Positions 1 to 8,683 of a stretch of DNA of 64,000 bases are shown piece by piece. The position numbers were made by a program, and so were the translations under genes. The DNA comes from Moheibacter stercoris (lineage in GTDB: Bacteria > Bacteroidota > Bacteroidia > Flavobacteriales > Weeksellaceae): positions 62,001 through 126,000 of the forward strand of contig NZ_JBEPMO010000002.1 in the NCBI RefSeq assembly GCF_040545805.1, read 5' to 3'. Position 1 is the stretch's first letter. Each line of letters opens with the position of its first letter. The notes under the pieces are model-generated. The model ran no database searches. It saw only the letters and a program-made list of their open reading frames with translations, and was not told the origin of the DNA.

Positions 1-937
1 GTTTTACACTTCCAACTGTTGCCACGAAATATAAAGCTCCGTTGTAAACGGTCAGATAAGAAGGATATGACCCCGCACTTGGGTTGATGTCTTTCACAAG
101 TTGTGTTCCGGCAGTTGTTCCGTCTGTTACCCAAAGTTCTTTACCTGCAGCGAGGTTCCATGCAGAGAAATAGAGTTTTCCGTTGAATTCTGTCAAAAAA
201 TCAATTTGACCATCGTTGTTTCCGTCTCCGATGTCTTTTAGCAAAAGTGTTCCGGAAGATGTGCCATCTGTTACCCATAATTCAAATCCGGAATCACCAT
301 CGTTGGCTTCAAAATATAGTTTCCCATTAAAAGGATAAAAATTTTGGGGATTACTTGAATTTGCTCCAGTCCTGATATCTTTCAACAATGCAGTTCCTAC
401 AGAAGTTCCATCTGAAATCCATAATTCATTTCCGACTGTTCCGTTATTGGCAGCAAAATAAATTTTATCATTGAAACTCGTAAAATGCTCAGGATTACTT
501 CCTGCGTAAGTTGTAGGATTTATATTTTTAAATGGAACCGTTCCTGAAAGGCTTCCATCGGATTTCCAAGGTTCATTACCATCGTATTCATCTGCACCGC
601 TGAAATAAAGCCAACCGTTATGGAGAATTAAATTTTCCGGCGTATAAATTTCAGAAAAATTACTTTGAACTAGTTCTGTTCCTGAAGTCGTTCCATCACT
701 TTTCCATAAATAAAGACGTGTTTGCTGACCATTGTCCCAGTCTGCCACAAAAAACATACTATTTCCGACAACTGTCATTTCTTTGGGATTGCTGTGTACG
801 CTTCCCGGATTTAGATCTTTCACTAATTGAAAGTTATATTCCTGAGCTTGTACGATAAAAATTGCGCCCGTCATAAAAGTTATCATCGTCAATAATGACT
901 TCTTCAAATTGCTAATTTTCAATAAATTGAATTTCAT
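1..937 (-). CDS. ELWxxDGT-repeat secreted protein, 3' part outside window
   Basis: The frame opens at the ATG at 937 and runs off the left edge, so about 312 codons of the N-terminal part are visible. The N-terminus carries a typical Sec signal peptide (hydrophobic stretch ending near FIVQAQ). After it the protein repeats a unit of about 50 residues with the core ELWVTDGTxxGTxLLKDI, followed by a short segment ending in LYF; at least five units can be read. This is the ELWxxDGT repeat family, which is known from surface or secreted proteins of Bacteroidota and probably folds as a beta-propeller-like array. The molecular function is not known. A C-terminal type IX secretion domain would be expected but lies outside the window. 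Two predicted lipoprotein genes lie upstream on the same strand with short gaps, so co-transcription is possible. Confidence 0.85.
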   Translation of the reverse strand, partial: MKFNLLKISNLKKSLLTMITFMTGAIFIVQAQEYNFQLVKDLNPGSVHSNPKEMTVVGNSMFFVADWDNGQQTRLYLWKSDGTTSGTELVQSNFSEIYTPENLILHNGWLYFSGADEYDGNEPWKSDGSLSGTVPFKNINPTTYAGSNPEHFTSFNDKIYFAANNGTVGNELWISDGTSVGTALLKDIRTGANSSNPQNFYPFNGKLYFEANDGDSGFELWVTDGTSSGTLLLKDIGDGNNDGQIDFLTEFNGKLYFSAWNLAAGKELWVTDGTTAGTQLVKDINPSAGSYPSYLTVYNGALYFVATVGSVK

Positions 938-969
938 TTTTATAGTTTTAATTAAATTTTAAATAATTA

Positions 970-1467
970 TTATTGAAGCACATAGGAATTTATGTCTTCA
1001 AATTTTCCTTCGCTGATTAACTTTGTTGTTCCGTCTACCGGATTCGTTCCGGTAAACGAGAAAGTTCCACTTATTTTTCCGCCGGAATATTTAGAAACGT
1101 TCAGTACGCCTTCTTGTACGTTTTCCGACATAGGTGCAACCCAAACACTGCCCATTCCGCTTTGATAAAATGCGCTCCCCAAGTCAATTCCGTCCACTTT
1201 TATGATTTCATAAGTGCCGACTCCACTAAACAGACTTGCCGTAACGGTTAGAAGTCTTCCGTCTTGTCCCTCACTTAAAATGACCATATAATCGCTGGTT
1301 AAAGTTGCTTTTGAATCTGCCCCTACAAAAGTTCCTCCATCTACTTTGGCCGTAAAACTACCGGAAGTATCTGTTTCGTTTTCAGGATTATCATCATCAC
1401 TACTACAGGAAATAGTAAAAAAAAGTCCTGCGAATAAAAGCATTGTAAAAAATTGATTTAGTTTCAT
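970..1467 (-). CDS. Predicted lipoprotein, DUF6252-like
   Basis: The 165-residue product starts with a lipoprotein signal peptide: a hydrophobic stretch, then FTISC, with the acylated Cys at residue 21 followed by SSDDD, an acidic linker usual for lipoproteins of this phylum. The rest is a small beta-rich domain with the pattern KVDGGTF near its start and ISGTFSFTG plus ISEGKFE near its end, which resembles the DUF6252 family of Bacteroidota lipoproteins (assignment by pattern memory, moderate). No catalytic motif is visible. It lies 20 bases downstream of another lipoprotein gene and 32 bases upstream of the ELWxxDGT gene, all on the minus strand. Confidence 0.75.
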   Translation of the reverse strand: MKLNQFFTMLLFAGLFFTISCSSDDDNPENETDTSGSFTAKVDGGTFVGADSKATLTSDYMVILSEGQDGRLLTVTASLFSGVGTYEIIKVDGIDLGSAFYQSGMGSVWVAPMSENVQEGVLNVSKYSGGKISGTFSFTGTNPVDGTTKLISEGKFEDINSYVLQ

Positions 1468-1487
1468 ATTTTATATAGTTTAAATTA

Positions 1488-2204
1488 TTAGTGTCCTTCG
1501 ATTGGATTCAACACCCATTTCACATTTTTCCAGTCCATTTTTTTATTGGTTACCATCGTTTTAACTGGAATATCAAAATCACCATTTTCAGATTTCCCTA
1601 CTTCTTCTATTCTGAATTCAATACGATTGAATCCCTTCTTTAAATCCAAATCCATTTGATGATTTTGAATGATTTTTTGACCGTTTTCTGAATAATTTTG
1701 GCAATGATCTTGAATGACTACATCAAAATCAGAATACATCATTTCGTAAAATGAAGATTTAACAGGCGATTCATGCCCACCCGAAATAAACCAATCTTTC
1801 AGACTTTTATCTGTTACAGCAAATAATTCTGCGATCATAAGCCCGTCTTTTGCCAATACCACAAATGAGCCCGCAAGAGCCACTTCTGATTTCGGCAAGC
1901 TATCATCATAATCTTCACAAGAAAATGGTGTTTGTTCCACTATATTCGTCGTGTGATCATCTATGATCTGTCTGGAAACATCTGATTGAACATTTTCTAA
2001 ATCCATCGTCAATTTCCCTCCGGAAAGCTCTCCCACTTTTACAGGATAGCTATTTCCAAAAGGTAGGATTACAACATCACCTGAAATATTTTTTTCAGCT
2101 TTTTCAGAAAATTGGTAAGTATATTTTTGAGCATTGGCATCTTTACAACTTAGGATTGCAAACAAGAATAACAGAACAAATGTAATTTTATATCGGTTCA
2201 TCAT
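1488..2204 (-). CDS. Hypothetical lipoprotein
   Basis: I do not recognise the family of this 238-residue protein. It begins with a hydrophobic signal of about 17 residues ending in FAILSC, a lipobox with the Cys at residue 20, so an outer-membrane or periplasmic lipoprotein is likely; a Sec signal peptidase I site at NAQ a few residues later is an alternative. The mature part is acidic, has Cys in the segments TPFSCEDYDD and VIQDHCQNY that could pair, and has a basic C-terminal region ending in MDWKNVKWVLNPIEGH. It is the first gene of a possible three-gene minus-strand group. A TAnnTTTG box (2219-2226 on the minus strand) and a perfect palindrome lie just upstream. Confidence 0.7.
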   Translation of the reverse strand: MMNRYKITFVLLFLFAILSCKDANAQKYTYQFSEKAEKNISGDVVILPFGNSYPVKVGELSGGKLTMDLENVQSDVSRQIIDDHTTNIVEQTPFSCEDYDDSLPKSEVALAGSFVVLAKDGLMIAELFAVTDKSLKDWFISGGHESPVKSSFYEMMYSDFDVVIQDHCQNYSENGQKIIQNHQMDLDLKKGFNRIEFRIEEVGKSENGDFDIPVKTMVTNKKMDWKNVKWVLNPIEGH

Positions 2205-2218
2205 TTCAATTATTTTGA

Positions 2219-2226
2219 CAAAATTA
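2219..2226 (-). promoter_or_regulatory. Bacteroidota -7 box of lipoprotein gene
   Basis: The minus strand reads TAATTTTG here, an exact match to TAnnTTTG, 14 bases before the ATG at 2204. No good -33 TTG is seen at the usual distance. Confidence 0.5.
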
Positions 2227-2250
2227 GAACCTGTACAAAAGCGATTTTAG

Positions 2251-2264
2251 AGGGTAAACCCTCG
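2251..2264. promoter_or_regulatory. Perfect palindrome, candidate operator
   Basis: GAGGGTAAACCCTC is a perfect 6+2+6 palindrome centred about 45 bases upstream of the start predicted from the -7 box at 2219-2226. This is the place where an activator usually binds. It could also be chance. Confidence 0.35.
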
Positions 2265-2336
2265 TTTTTAGAAATGGACATGTTAAAAAAAAATCATTCA
2301 ATTTCTATTGACTTAAATTATTCCAAAATAATTTCA

Positions 2337-2344
2337 TAAATTTG
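2337..2344 (+). promoter_or_regulatory. Bacteroidota -7 box of guaB
   Basis: TAAATTTG matches TAnnTTTG exactly and ends 14 bases before the guaB ATG at 2359, giving a leader of about ten bases. Confidence 0.55.
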
Positions 2345-2358
2345 CTTGGCAAAAAGCG

Positions 2359-3819
2359 ATGCCTTTATCAGACAAAATTATACAAGACGCAATCACGTTT
2401 GACGACGTCCTTTTAGTCCCTTCTTATTCAGAAATTTTACCCAATCAAGTTTCCTTAAAAACCAAATTGACTGAAAGCATTCAGTTGAACATTCCTTTGG
2501 TTTCTGCTGCTATGGATACTGTTTCTGAATCCAAATTAGCCATTGCTTTGGCGCGCGAAGGTGGACTATCGTTCATTCATAAAAACATGTCCATTGAAGA
2601 ACAATCTTCTGAAGTGGACAGTGTAAAACGTTCCGAAAGCGGAATGATTACAGACCCAATCACGCTTTCTCGTCACCATACTTTACAAGATGCAGAAGAA
2701 TTGATGCGTAAATACCGAATTTCGGGTTTACCTGTTATTGAAGAGGATAAAACTTTGGTAGGTATTATCACCAATCGAGATATCAAATACCAAACAAATT
2801 TGGATTTAAAAGTGGAAGATGTGATGACCAAAGAAAATTTGATCACGTCTGATATCGACACAGATTTACATAAAGCCAAAGATATTTTGCTTCGCAATAG
2901 AGTTGAAAAATTACCTATTGTCGATGAAACCTATAAATTGATTGGCTTAATCACCATCAAAGACATTGACAACTTAACCGAATTCCCCAATGCTTGTAAA
3001 GATAGCCAAGGAAGACTTCGCGTAGGAGCGGGTGTTGGTGTAGGCGCTGAAACGATGGATCGAGTTCAAGCTTTGGTCAACAAAGGTGTAGACATTATCG
3101 CGTTGGACTCTGCGCACGGACATTCAAAAGGTGTAATTGATAAAGTTCGTGAAGTTCGCAATGCTTTTCCAAACTTGGACATTGTCGGAGGAAATATCGT
3201 AACAGGTTGGGCAGCAAAAGATTTGATTGATGCCGGAGCCAATGTTTTAAAAGTGGGTGTTGGACCAGGGTCTATTTGTACTACTCGTGTCGTTGCAGGT
3301 GTTGGAGTACCTCAACTTTCGGCTATTTACGATGTATACGAATATGCCAACACAAAAGGAGTTTCCATCATTGCCGATGGTGGAATTAAATTATCGGGTG
3401 ACATTGTAAAAGCAATTGCGTCGGGAGCTTCAGCTGTGATGATCGGAAGTTTATTTGCTGGAACCAATGAAGCTCCAGGTGAAGAAGTAATTTACCAAGG
3501 AAGAAAGTTCAAAACCTATCAAGGAATGGGTTCTTTGTCAGCAATGAAACGCGGAAGCAAAGACCGCTATTTCCAAACAGATGCCAACAAATTGGTTCCA
3601 GAAGGAATCGAAGGTCGAGTACCTTACAAAGGTTCTTTGTCTGAAGTTGTGTATCAACTTTGTGGTGGTTTACGCGCTGGGATGGGATATTGTGGAACTC
3701 CAGATATCGATTCATTGATTAAGAATGGAAAGTTTGTGAAAATAACCAATGCAGGATTGAATGAAAGTCATCCGCATGATGTGGTCATTACCAAAGAAGC
3801 TCCGAATTATTCGAATTAA
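2359..3819 (+). CDS. guaB: Inosine-5'-monophosphate dehydrogenase
   Basis: This enzyme oxidises IMP to XMP with NAD+, the committed step of guanine nucleotide synthesis in the cytoplasm. The length of 486 residues is normal for bacterial IMPDH. The N-terminus has the family opening TFDDVLLVPSYSEI; a pair of CBS domains fills roughly residues 90-210; the barrel resumes with the AGAGVGVG-type segment. The catalytic loop GPGSICTTR places the nucleophile at Cys307, and the flap contains YQGMGSLSAM and the RVPYKG motif. The gene stands alone between a divergent lipoprotein group and a convergent barrel gene, with its own -7 box and a strong terminator after it. Confidence 0.97.
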   Translation: MPLSDKIIQDAITFDDVLLVPSYSEILPNQVSLKTKLTESIQLNIPLVSAAMDTVSESKLAIALAREGGLSFIHKNMSIEEQSSEVDSVKRSESGMITDPITLSRHHTLQDAEELMRKYRISGLPVIEEDKTLVGIITNRDIKYQTNLDLKVEDVMTKENLITSDIDTDLHKAKDILLRNRVEKLPIVDETYKLIGLITIKDIDNLTEFPNACKDSQGRLRVGAGVGVGAETMDRVQALVNKGVDIIALDSAHGHSKGVIDKVREVRNAFPNLDIVGGNIVTGWAAKDLIDAGANVLKVGVGPGSICTTRVVAGVGVPQLSAIYDVYEYANTKGVSIIADGGIKLSGDIVKAIASGASAVMIGSLFAGTNEAPGEEVIYQGRKFKTYQGMGSLSAMKRGSKDRYFQTDANKLVPEGIEGRVPYKGSLSEVVYQLCGGLRAGMGYCGTPDIDSLIKNGKFVKITNAGLNESHPHDVVITKEAPNYSN

Positions 3820-3837
3820 AATAAAATTCAAGCATAA

Positions 3838-3868
3838 AAAAATGGTGATCCAAAAGGTCACCATTTTT
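3838..3868. terminator. Bidirectional intrinsic terminator
   Basis: AAAAATGGTGA and TCACCATTTTT form a perfect 11-base-pair stem around a 9-base loop, with a T run on either strand. It serves guaB and the convergent barrel gene. Confidence 0.85.
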
Positions 3869-3888
3869 ATTTCTATCATTTGGAAGAA

Positions 3889-5289
3889 TTAGAACTGCCA
3901 ACCTGCGGTTAACAAAAACAATCCTCTTTTATTTTCAATTTCTGAAACAAAATTATGATCTGCATGCAAAGGAATCGTTGCTAGATAAACATCTCCTGCA
4001 TCATAATCTACGTATTCTCCATTACCAAATACATAACTGTATTTTTGATTTTGGAATTGATAAGCCGCATCCAAATAGAATCCACCGAAATCATATCCAG
4101 CTCCAACACTAAAGCGGTTAATATCGCCACGAATTGCATTATCAAAATTATAAGTTCCCGCTTGACCATTCCCCATATCGGCAGCCAATGACAATTCATC
4201 AAAAGGACTTTGAACGTAGTTGTATCCGGCTCTAAGTCTAAATTTATCCAAGCGATATTCACCACCTACACGAACTTCTGAACTCGATTTGTAATTATCT
4301 TCCAAAAAGGAATTTACGGTATTGAAATTTCCAGATGGTTTCAATTTGGTCGATGAATTCATGTTCAACGTATAATCAAGATTCAAAGCCAAGGATTTCG
4401 CCAAAACAAAACCAGCACTTGCTACCAAACGACCATTCGAATTTCGGTCATATTGAGAATACCATAAATCGTAAACGTAATTGTTTTCGCTCACTTCTAA
4501 ATCTGCATAGTAATTTTCTTCAATATTTCCGTACCAAACGGGACTATGGTAGGCCAAACCTAATCGAACATTATCGTTGATTTTTCCAATCACCCCAGCA
4601 CTAACAGAAACTCCCGTTCCAATTGCTGAATAGGGACTACCATTTAAATCGTAGCGATAGTTTTGTCCATTTGTGTCTTCATCAAACACAATATAATTAT
4701 CGTACTGGGTTTCGTGCATGTTCAATCCCAAACCTAAAAACAAACGTTCATTATACGTTGCACCAAAATTCAAAGACATCTTGGTTTTGAATCCAACAAC
4801 TTGGTCTTGGTATCCGTTCATCGTATAGTTGGTTGTACCAATCGAATCAACCAAAGAAGTTCTGATGTTTTCATTTCTTCCCAAACGAATCCAGTTATCT
4901 AAATTTTCTTGAGAATATTTAATTCCGACTGAAAAACGATTCCAGTTTCCGGCATTGGGTTTAAATACAAAAGTTGCCCCAACATTTTGAAACATGAGAT
5001 TATTATCTTTCGTTTCGTAGGTATTCCCAAATTTTGCTTGATTATTATACGTATTCAATCCTACTGTCACATTCACATCAGATGCGATGGCTACGGCCAA
5101 ACCCGCAGGGTTTTGTTCAATTGAAGAAATATCTCCTCCCAATGCCCCCATGGAACCACCCATACCAAGATATCTTGCACTCCCTGCATTTATTTCATTG
5201 GAATAAGCCGATAAAGAATTTAAATCTTGAACTGTTTGCGCCTGAACAAATCCTGCCAAACAAATAACTCCTATAACAATTTTTTTCAT
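3889..5289 (-). CDS. FadL/OMPP1-like outer-membrane barrel
   Basis: The 466-residue protein has a Sec signal peptide ending near QAQ, then a segment GSARYLGMGGSMGALGGD followed by SSIEQNPAGLA, which is the hallmark N-terminal hatch region of the OMPP1/FadL/TodX family in Bacteroidota. The remainder alternates short polar and aromatic beta strands with Asn/Asp-rich turns and ends in an aromatic residue (TAGWQF), as usual for proteins inserted by the Bam complex. Family members transport hydrophobic compounds across the outer membrane; PorV of the type IX secretion system belongs to the same fold but is not shown here. The true substrate cannot be read from the sequence. The gene is monocistronic, ending at the shared terminator near 3850. 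Confidence 0.85.
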   Translation of the reverse strand: MKKIVIGVICLAGFVQAQTVQDLNSLSAYSNEINAGSARYLGMGGSMGALGGDISSIEQNPAGLAVAIASDVNVTVGLNTYNNQAKFGNTYETKDNNLMFQNVGATFVFKPNAGNWNRFSVGIKYSQENLDNWIRLGRNENIRTSLVDSIGTTNYTMNGYQDQVVGFKTKMSLNFGATYNERLFLGLGLNMHETQYDNYIVFDEDTNGQNYRYDLNGSPYSAIGTGVSVSAGVIGKINDNVRLGLAYHSPVWYGNIEENYYADLEVSENNYVYDLWYSQYDRNSNGRLVASAGFVLAKSLALNLDYTLNMNSSTKLKPSGNFNTVNSFLEDNYKSSSEVRVGGEYRLDKFRLRAGYNYVQSPFDELSLAADMGNGQAGTYNFDNAIRGDINRFSVGAGYDFGGFYLDAAYQFQNQKYSYVFGNGEYVDYDAGDVYLATIPLHADHNFVSEIENKRGLFLLTAGWQF

Positions 5290-5317
5290 TGAAATTTATT
5301 GATTTAATCTATTGAGA

Positions 5318-5341
5318 AAAGCCAGCGAAATAAATGCTGGC
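5318..5341 (-). terminator. Intrinsic terminator of the Tyr/Gly-rich lipoprotein gene
   Basis: On the minus strand GCCAGC, nine bases and GCTGGC form a stem followed by TTTT. It lies 12 bases after the stop at 5353. Confidence 0.7.
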
Positions 5342-5352
5342 CTTTGAAATTT

Positions 5353-6546
5353 TTATCTTCTTGAACTACCTCCGCTACGTGACCCACCACTCGATGTACC
5401 CATAGATCTGCTTGGAGCAGGCGATGAGTTTGAACGAATCGATGGAGAAGTATTTCGAGAAGGCGAATAAGAATCATTGGATCTTATGTTCGAATTCCTT
5501 GTAGGTTGTTGTCCTGAATTTGTACGAATATTCGAATTTGAGTTATTTCGGATATTTGAATTTTGTTCCGTTCTCGTAGGTGTATTTGGACGAACATTCT
5601 CTGGACGAGTTGTACGAACTGGTCTTACTTGAGAATTCGATGTATTTCCAATTGTATTTGTCTCTGGACGAGTATTACGAACATTTCCTTCCGAATTTCT
5701 AATAGTCCCTGTTTGGTTAGTATTCCCAACCGTTTGTCTTACAGGTCTAACACCAGTATTGTTAAGTGTGCTAGTTCTGGTTTGCCTTACTGGATTTTGA
5801 TTGAAACCTGTCATATTAGATGTCCTTCTAATTCCTTCTCTATATGGACTTCCTCCAGCATAAGCCAAAGAAGAACCTGGTCTATACCCTGAACGAACTG
5901 CTGTACCTCTGTTGTAATATCCATAGTAACCTGGGTAATGGTAATGTGGAGCATATCCATAATATCCACCCCAACCTCCATAGTATGGGCTGTACCAGTT
6001 GTTATAATAACCTCCCCAACCCCAATAAGGATTGTACCAGTTATTGTAATATCCACCCCAGCCCCAACCAAAGCTGTAGAATCCTCTGAATCTTGGATAA
6101 CCCCAATACCAAGAGTTGTACCCAATTCCCCAGAAAGGATCATTCCAACCGTAGTTGTTGACCGTTATATCAATTCCGTCGTATCTTCCCCAATCAGTTC
6201 CACCACCTGGTGTAACATAGACATTACTCCCACCTGTATAAACATTTACATTGGTTTGAGCTGTTTCAGAAGGTTGAACATCATAGTAGAATTCTTCTGC
6301 CCCATTTCCATTTCCATCAAAATAAGGACTTCCCACTTGGATATCATAGGACTCAGTAGAACTTGAAGCAACAGACTCAACTTGACCATCTTTGGATGGG
6401 CTATAATAAACCCCATCAGTTTCTCCACTTGCGGCAGCCGTAGTTTGAGTTGATGCACAAGAGGTTACTCCCAATCCAATAGCAACTAAAACCACATATT
6501 GGAAGATTTTTTGAGGATAGATGTAAACTTTGCTCATTTTTATCAT
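5353..6546 (-). CDS. Tyr/Gly/Trp-rich predicted lipoprotein
   Basis: The 397-residue product starts MIKMSK (a second start three codons on is possible) and has a hydrophobic stretch ending GVTSC, a lipobox with Cys30. A Ser/Thr-rich acidic linker follows, then from about residue 130 to 215 a low-complexity region made of WGGYYNNWY-like units, extremely rich in Gly, Tyr, Trp and Asn. The C-terminal third (about 230-397) is another low-complexity region of Asn, Thr, Arg, Ser and Pro with recurrent NIRxN and VRPVRxT units. Similar proteins occur in Bacteroidota as hypothetical prolipoproteins; I know of no function. The composition suggests a disordered or sticky surface protein. The gene has its own terminator and no co-directional partner nearby. 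Confidence 0.75.
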   Translation of the reverse strand: MIKMSKVYIYPQKIFQYVVLVAIGLGVTSCASTQTTAAASGETDGVYYSPSKDGQVESVASSSTESYDIQVGSPYFDGNGNGAEEFYYDVQPSETAQTNVNVYTGGSNVYVTPGGGTDWGRYDGIDITVNNYGWNDPFWGIGYNSWYWGYPRFRGFYSFGWGWGGYYNNWYNPYWGWGGYYNNWYSPYYGGWGGYYGYAPHYHYPGYYGYYNRGTAVRSGYRPGSSLAYAGGSPYREGIRRTSNMTGFNQNPVRQTRTSTLNNTGVRPVRQTVGNTNQTGTIRNSEGNVRNTRPETNTIGNTSNSQVRPVRTTRPENVRPNTPTRTEQNSNIRNNSNSNIRTNSGQQPTRNSNIRSNDSYSPSRNTSPSIRSNSSPAPSRSMGTSSGGSRSGGSSRR

Positions 6547-6621
6547 TTTACAATTATAGTATTCTTTAAATTTGCAACCTAATTTAAGATTGAAACCCTA
6601 AAATTAGGAATTAATTAATAA

Positions 6622-6640
6622 TTGGCAATTACTATGCCAA
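6622..6640. promoter_or_regulatory. Inverted repeat upstream of proS
   Basis: TTGGCA and TGCCAA are separated by seven bases, 40 bases before the proS ATG and just upstream of a near-consensus -7 box (TAAACTTG). A protein-binding site is possible; nothing else supports it. Confidence 0.3.
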
Positions 6641-6679
6641 TATATATTATGTTAAACTTGCAAATAGTTAAAATTTAAA

Positions 6680-8158
6680 ATGGCGAAATTAACCTCCAGA
6701 AGCGAAGATTATTCAAAGTGGTACAATGAATTAGTCACCCAAACGGGTATGGCAGAAAACTCCAAAGTTAGAGGCTGCATGGTAATCAAACCTTATGGTT
6801 ATGCCATTTGGGAAAAAATGCAAGCAGAATTGGATCGTATGTTCAAAGAAACAGGTCACCAAAATGCTTATTTCCCACTTTTTGTACCCAAAAGCTTATT
6901 TGAAGCAGAAGAAAAAAACGCAGAGGGATTTGCCAAAGAATGTGCTGTTGTCACCCACTATCGATTGAAAAATGACCCTAACAAAGAAGGGAAATTAATG
7001 GTCGACCCAGAAGCGAAATTGGAAGAAGAATTAGTCGTAAGACCTACCTCGGAAGCGATTATTTGGAGTACTTATAAAAACTGGATTCAATCCTATAGAG
7101 ACTTACCGATTTTGATTAACCAATGGGCCAATGTAGTTCGTTGGGAAATGAGAACGCGTTTGTTTTTACGTACGGCCGAATTTTTATGGCAAGAAGGACA
7201 TACTGCTCATGCTACCAGAGAAGAAGCTTGGGAAGAAACAACGAAAATGTTGGATGTTTATTCTGATTTCATAGAAGGTTTCATGGGAATTCCAGTGGTA
7301 AAAGGAATGAAAACTCCAAATGAACGATTTGCAGGAGCAGAAGAAACACTTTGTATCGAAGCGTTGATGCAAGATGGTAAAGCATTGCAAGCTGGTACTT
7401 CTCACTTTTTAGGTCAAAATTTTGCCAAAGCTTTTGATGTGAAATTTGCTTCCAAAGAAGGAACTTTGGACTATGTATGGGCAACTTCTTGGGGAGTTTC
7501 CACTCGTTTAATCGGAGCGTTGATCATGACACATAGTGATGACAACGGATTGGTTTTACCTCCAAAATTGGCTCCGATTCAGGTGGTGATCGTTCCAATT
7601 CACAGAGATGACGCTCAAAAAGCAGCCATTTCTGAAGTAGCTGAAAAATTGGTTCAAGATTTAAAAGCAAAAGATATTTCGGTCAAATTTGATGATGATG
7701 ACAATGTAAAACCAGGATGGAAATTTAACGAATACGAATTGAAAGGAGTTCCAATCCGAATTGCCATTGGACCAAGAGATTTAGAAAATGGACAAGTGGA
7801 AATGGCTCGTCGCGATACTTTGACGAAATCTTTCGAAAAAATTGAAGGTTTGGCCGATACAATTGAGCAAAAACTTGACGAAATTCAAGAAAGCATTTTC
7901 CAAAAAGCATTGAACCACAGATCAGAGCATACAACAGAAGTCGAAACTTACGAACAGTTCAAAGACATCTTGGAAAATAAAGGTGGATTTATTTCTGCGT
8001 ATTGGGATGGAGATTCTGAAACAGAGGAAAAAATAAAGCAAGAAACCAAAGCGACGATACGTTGCATTCCTTTTGGAGAGGTAGATTTAGAAGATAAAGT
8101 TGATTTTTATTCAGGAAAACCTGCGAAATTCAAAGTTCTTTTTGCCAAAGCATATTAA
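6680..8158 (+). CDS. proS: Prolyl-tRNA synthetase, short (type 3) form
   Basis: The enzyme charges tRNA-Pro with proline. At 492 residues it belongs to the eukaryote/archaeon-like short class without the inserted editing domain of the E. coli form. Class II signatures are visible: VRPTSEAIIWSTYKNWI (motif region with TSE), the motif 2 segment NVVRWEMRTRLFLRTAEFLWQEGHTAH, and the GTSHFLGQNFAKAF plus TSWGVSTRLIGALIMTHSDDNGL segment of motif 3. The C-terminal anticodon-binding domain begins near PIQVVIVPI and is followed by a C-terminal zinc-type region (TIRCIPFGEVD) and ends in the conserved aromatic Tyr. The gene has no close partner upstream. Confidence 0.97.
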   Translation: MAKLTSRSEDYSKWYNELVTQTGMAENSKVRGCMVIKPYGYAIWEKMQAELDRMFKETGHQNAYFPLFVPKSLFEAEEKNAEGFAKECAVVTHYRLKNDPNKEGKLMVDPEAKLEEELVVRPTSEAIIWSTYKNWIQSYRDLPILINQWANVVRWEMRTRLFLRTAEFLWQEGHTAHATREEAWEETTKMLDVYSDFIEGFMGIPVVKGMKTPNERFAGAEETLCIEALMQDGKALQAGTSHFLGQNFAKAFDVKFASKEGTLDYVWATSWGVSTRLIGALIMTHSDDNGLVLPPKLAPIQVVIVPIHRDDAQKAAISEVAEKLVQDLKAKDISVKFDDDDNVKPGWKFNEYELKGVPIRIAIGPRDLENGQVEMARRDTLTKSFEKIEGLADTIEQKLDEIQESIFQKALNHRSEHTTEVETYEQFKDILENKGGFISAYWDGDSETEEKIKQETKATIRCIPFGEVDLEDKVDFYSGKPAKFKVLFAKAY

Positions 8159-8189
8159 TAGTTTAACAATATTTTATTATATTCGTAGC

Positions 8190-8197
8190 TACATTTG
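8190..8197 (+). promoter_or_regulatory. Bacteroidota -7 box of small secreted protein gene
   Basis: TACATTTG matches TAnnTTTG and precedes the ATG at 8238 by 40 bases. It supports the start at 8238 over the longer open frame that overlaps proS. Confidence 0.5.
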
Positions 8198-8237
8198 GCT
8201 TAAAAATTGGAATAAAAAAACAACTAAAATTAACATT

Positions 8238-8603
8238 ATGAGAAAAATCTTCTTCTTTGCGGCATTTTTAGCTTTTGCAGGAGTATCAAATGCTCAACAA
8301 AAAGCGGTTTCTGCTGAAGCTACACAAGTAGTGGAAAAGAAAAATAATTTTGATGAGTGGAGTGAAGCTTTGAAGTTAACAGACAAGCAAATTGCACAAT
8401 TCAAATCGATTACTGAAAAGTATTCAGCTGAAAAGCAAAAAATTCGTGGTACAGGTACTGCAAAAGATTTCCAATCTATCAATGAACGTAGAGATAAAGA
8501 AATCAAAGGTATTTTGACACCAGAGCAAATAAAATTAAATGAAGAATATGAATTGAAAAAAGAGGAATTAAAGCGTTCTAACGCGGCTTTAAAATCCAAA
8601 TAA
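8238..8603 (+). CDS. Small secreted protein, Spy/CpxP-like LTxxQ type
   Basis: The 121-residue product starts MRKIFFFAAFLAFAGVSNAQ, a clear Sec signal peptide with cleavage after NAQ. The mature part is almost wholly helical and charged, and has two LTxxQ-type motifs (LTDKQ near residue 49, LTPEQ near 94) spaced as in Spy/CpxP periplasmic chaperones. In Bacteroidota such short proteins are common and mostly unstudied; a chaperone-like role in the periplasm is inference. The frame stays open upstream into proS, but the signal peptide and a -7 box at 8190-8197 place the start here. It ends before a terminator. Confidence 0.8.
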   Translation: MRKIFFFAAFLAFAGVSNAQQKAVSAEATQVVEKKNNFDEWSEALKLTDKQIAQFKSITEKYSAEKQKIRGTGTAKDFQSINERRDKEIKGILTPEQIKLNEEYELKKEELKRSNAALKSK

Positions 8604-8627
8604 TTTTCAGGATTTCTATAACAACCT

Positions 8628-8660
8628 AATGCCTTCTCAATTAATTTGAAGGCATTTTTA
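8628..8660 (+). terminator. Intrinsic terminator
   Basis: AATGCCTTC and GAAGGCATT pair over an 11-base loop and are followed by a T run. It ends the small secreted protein gene. Confidence 0.8.
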
Positions 8661-8683
8661 TTGATAAATAATTTTTAAGACAA

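Noticed and set aside
3509..3715. Antisense open frame in guaB, and many like it in other genes
   Set aside because: These frames lie opposite strongly conserved genes, have no plausible products and follow from codon bias.
8100..8237. Longer N-terminus for the LTxxQ protein
   Set aside because: It would overlap proS out of frame and bury the signal peptide; a -7 box lies inside the extra part.
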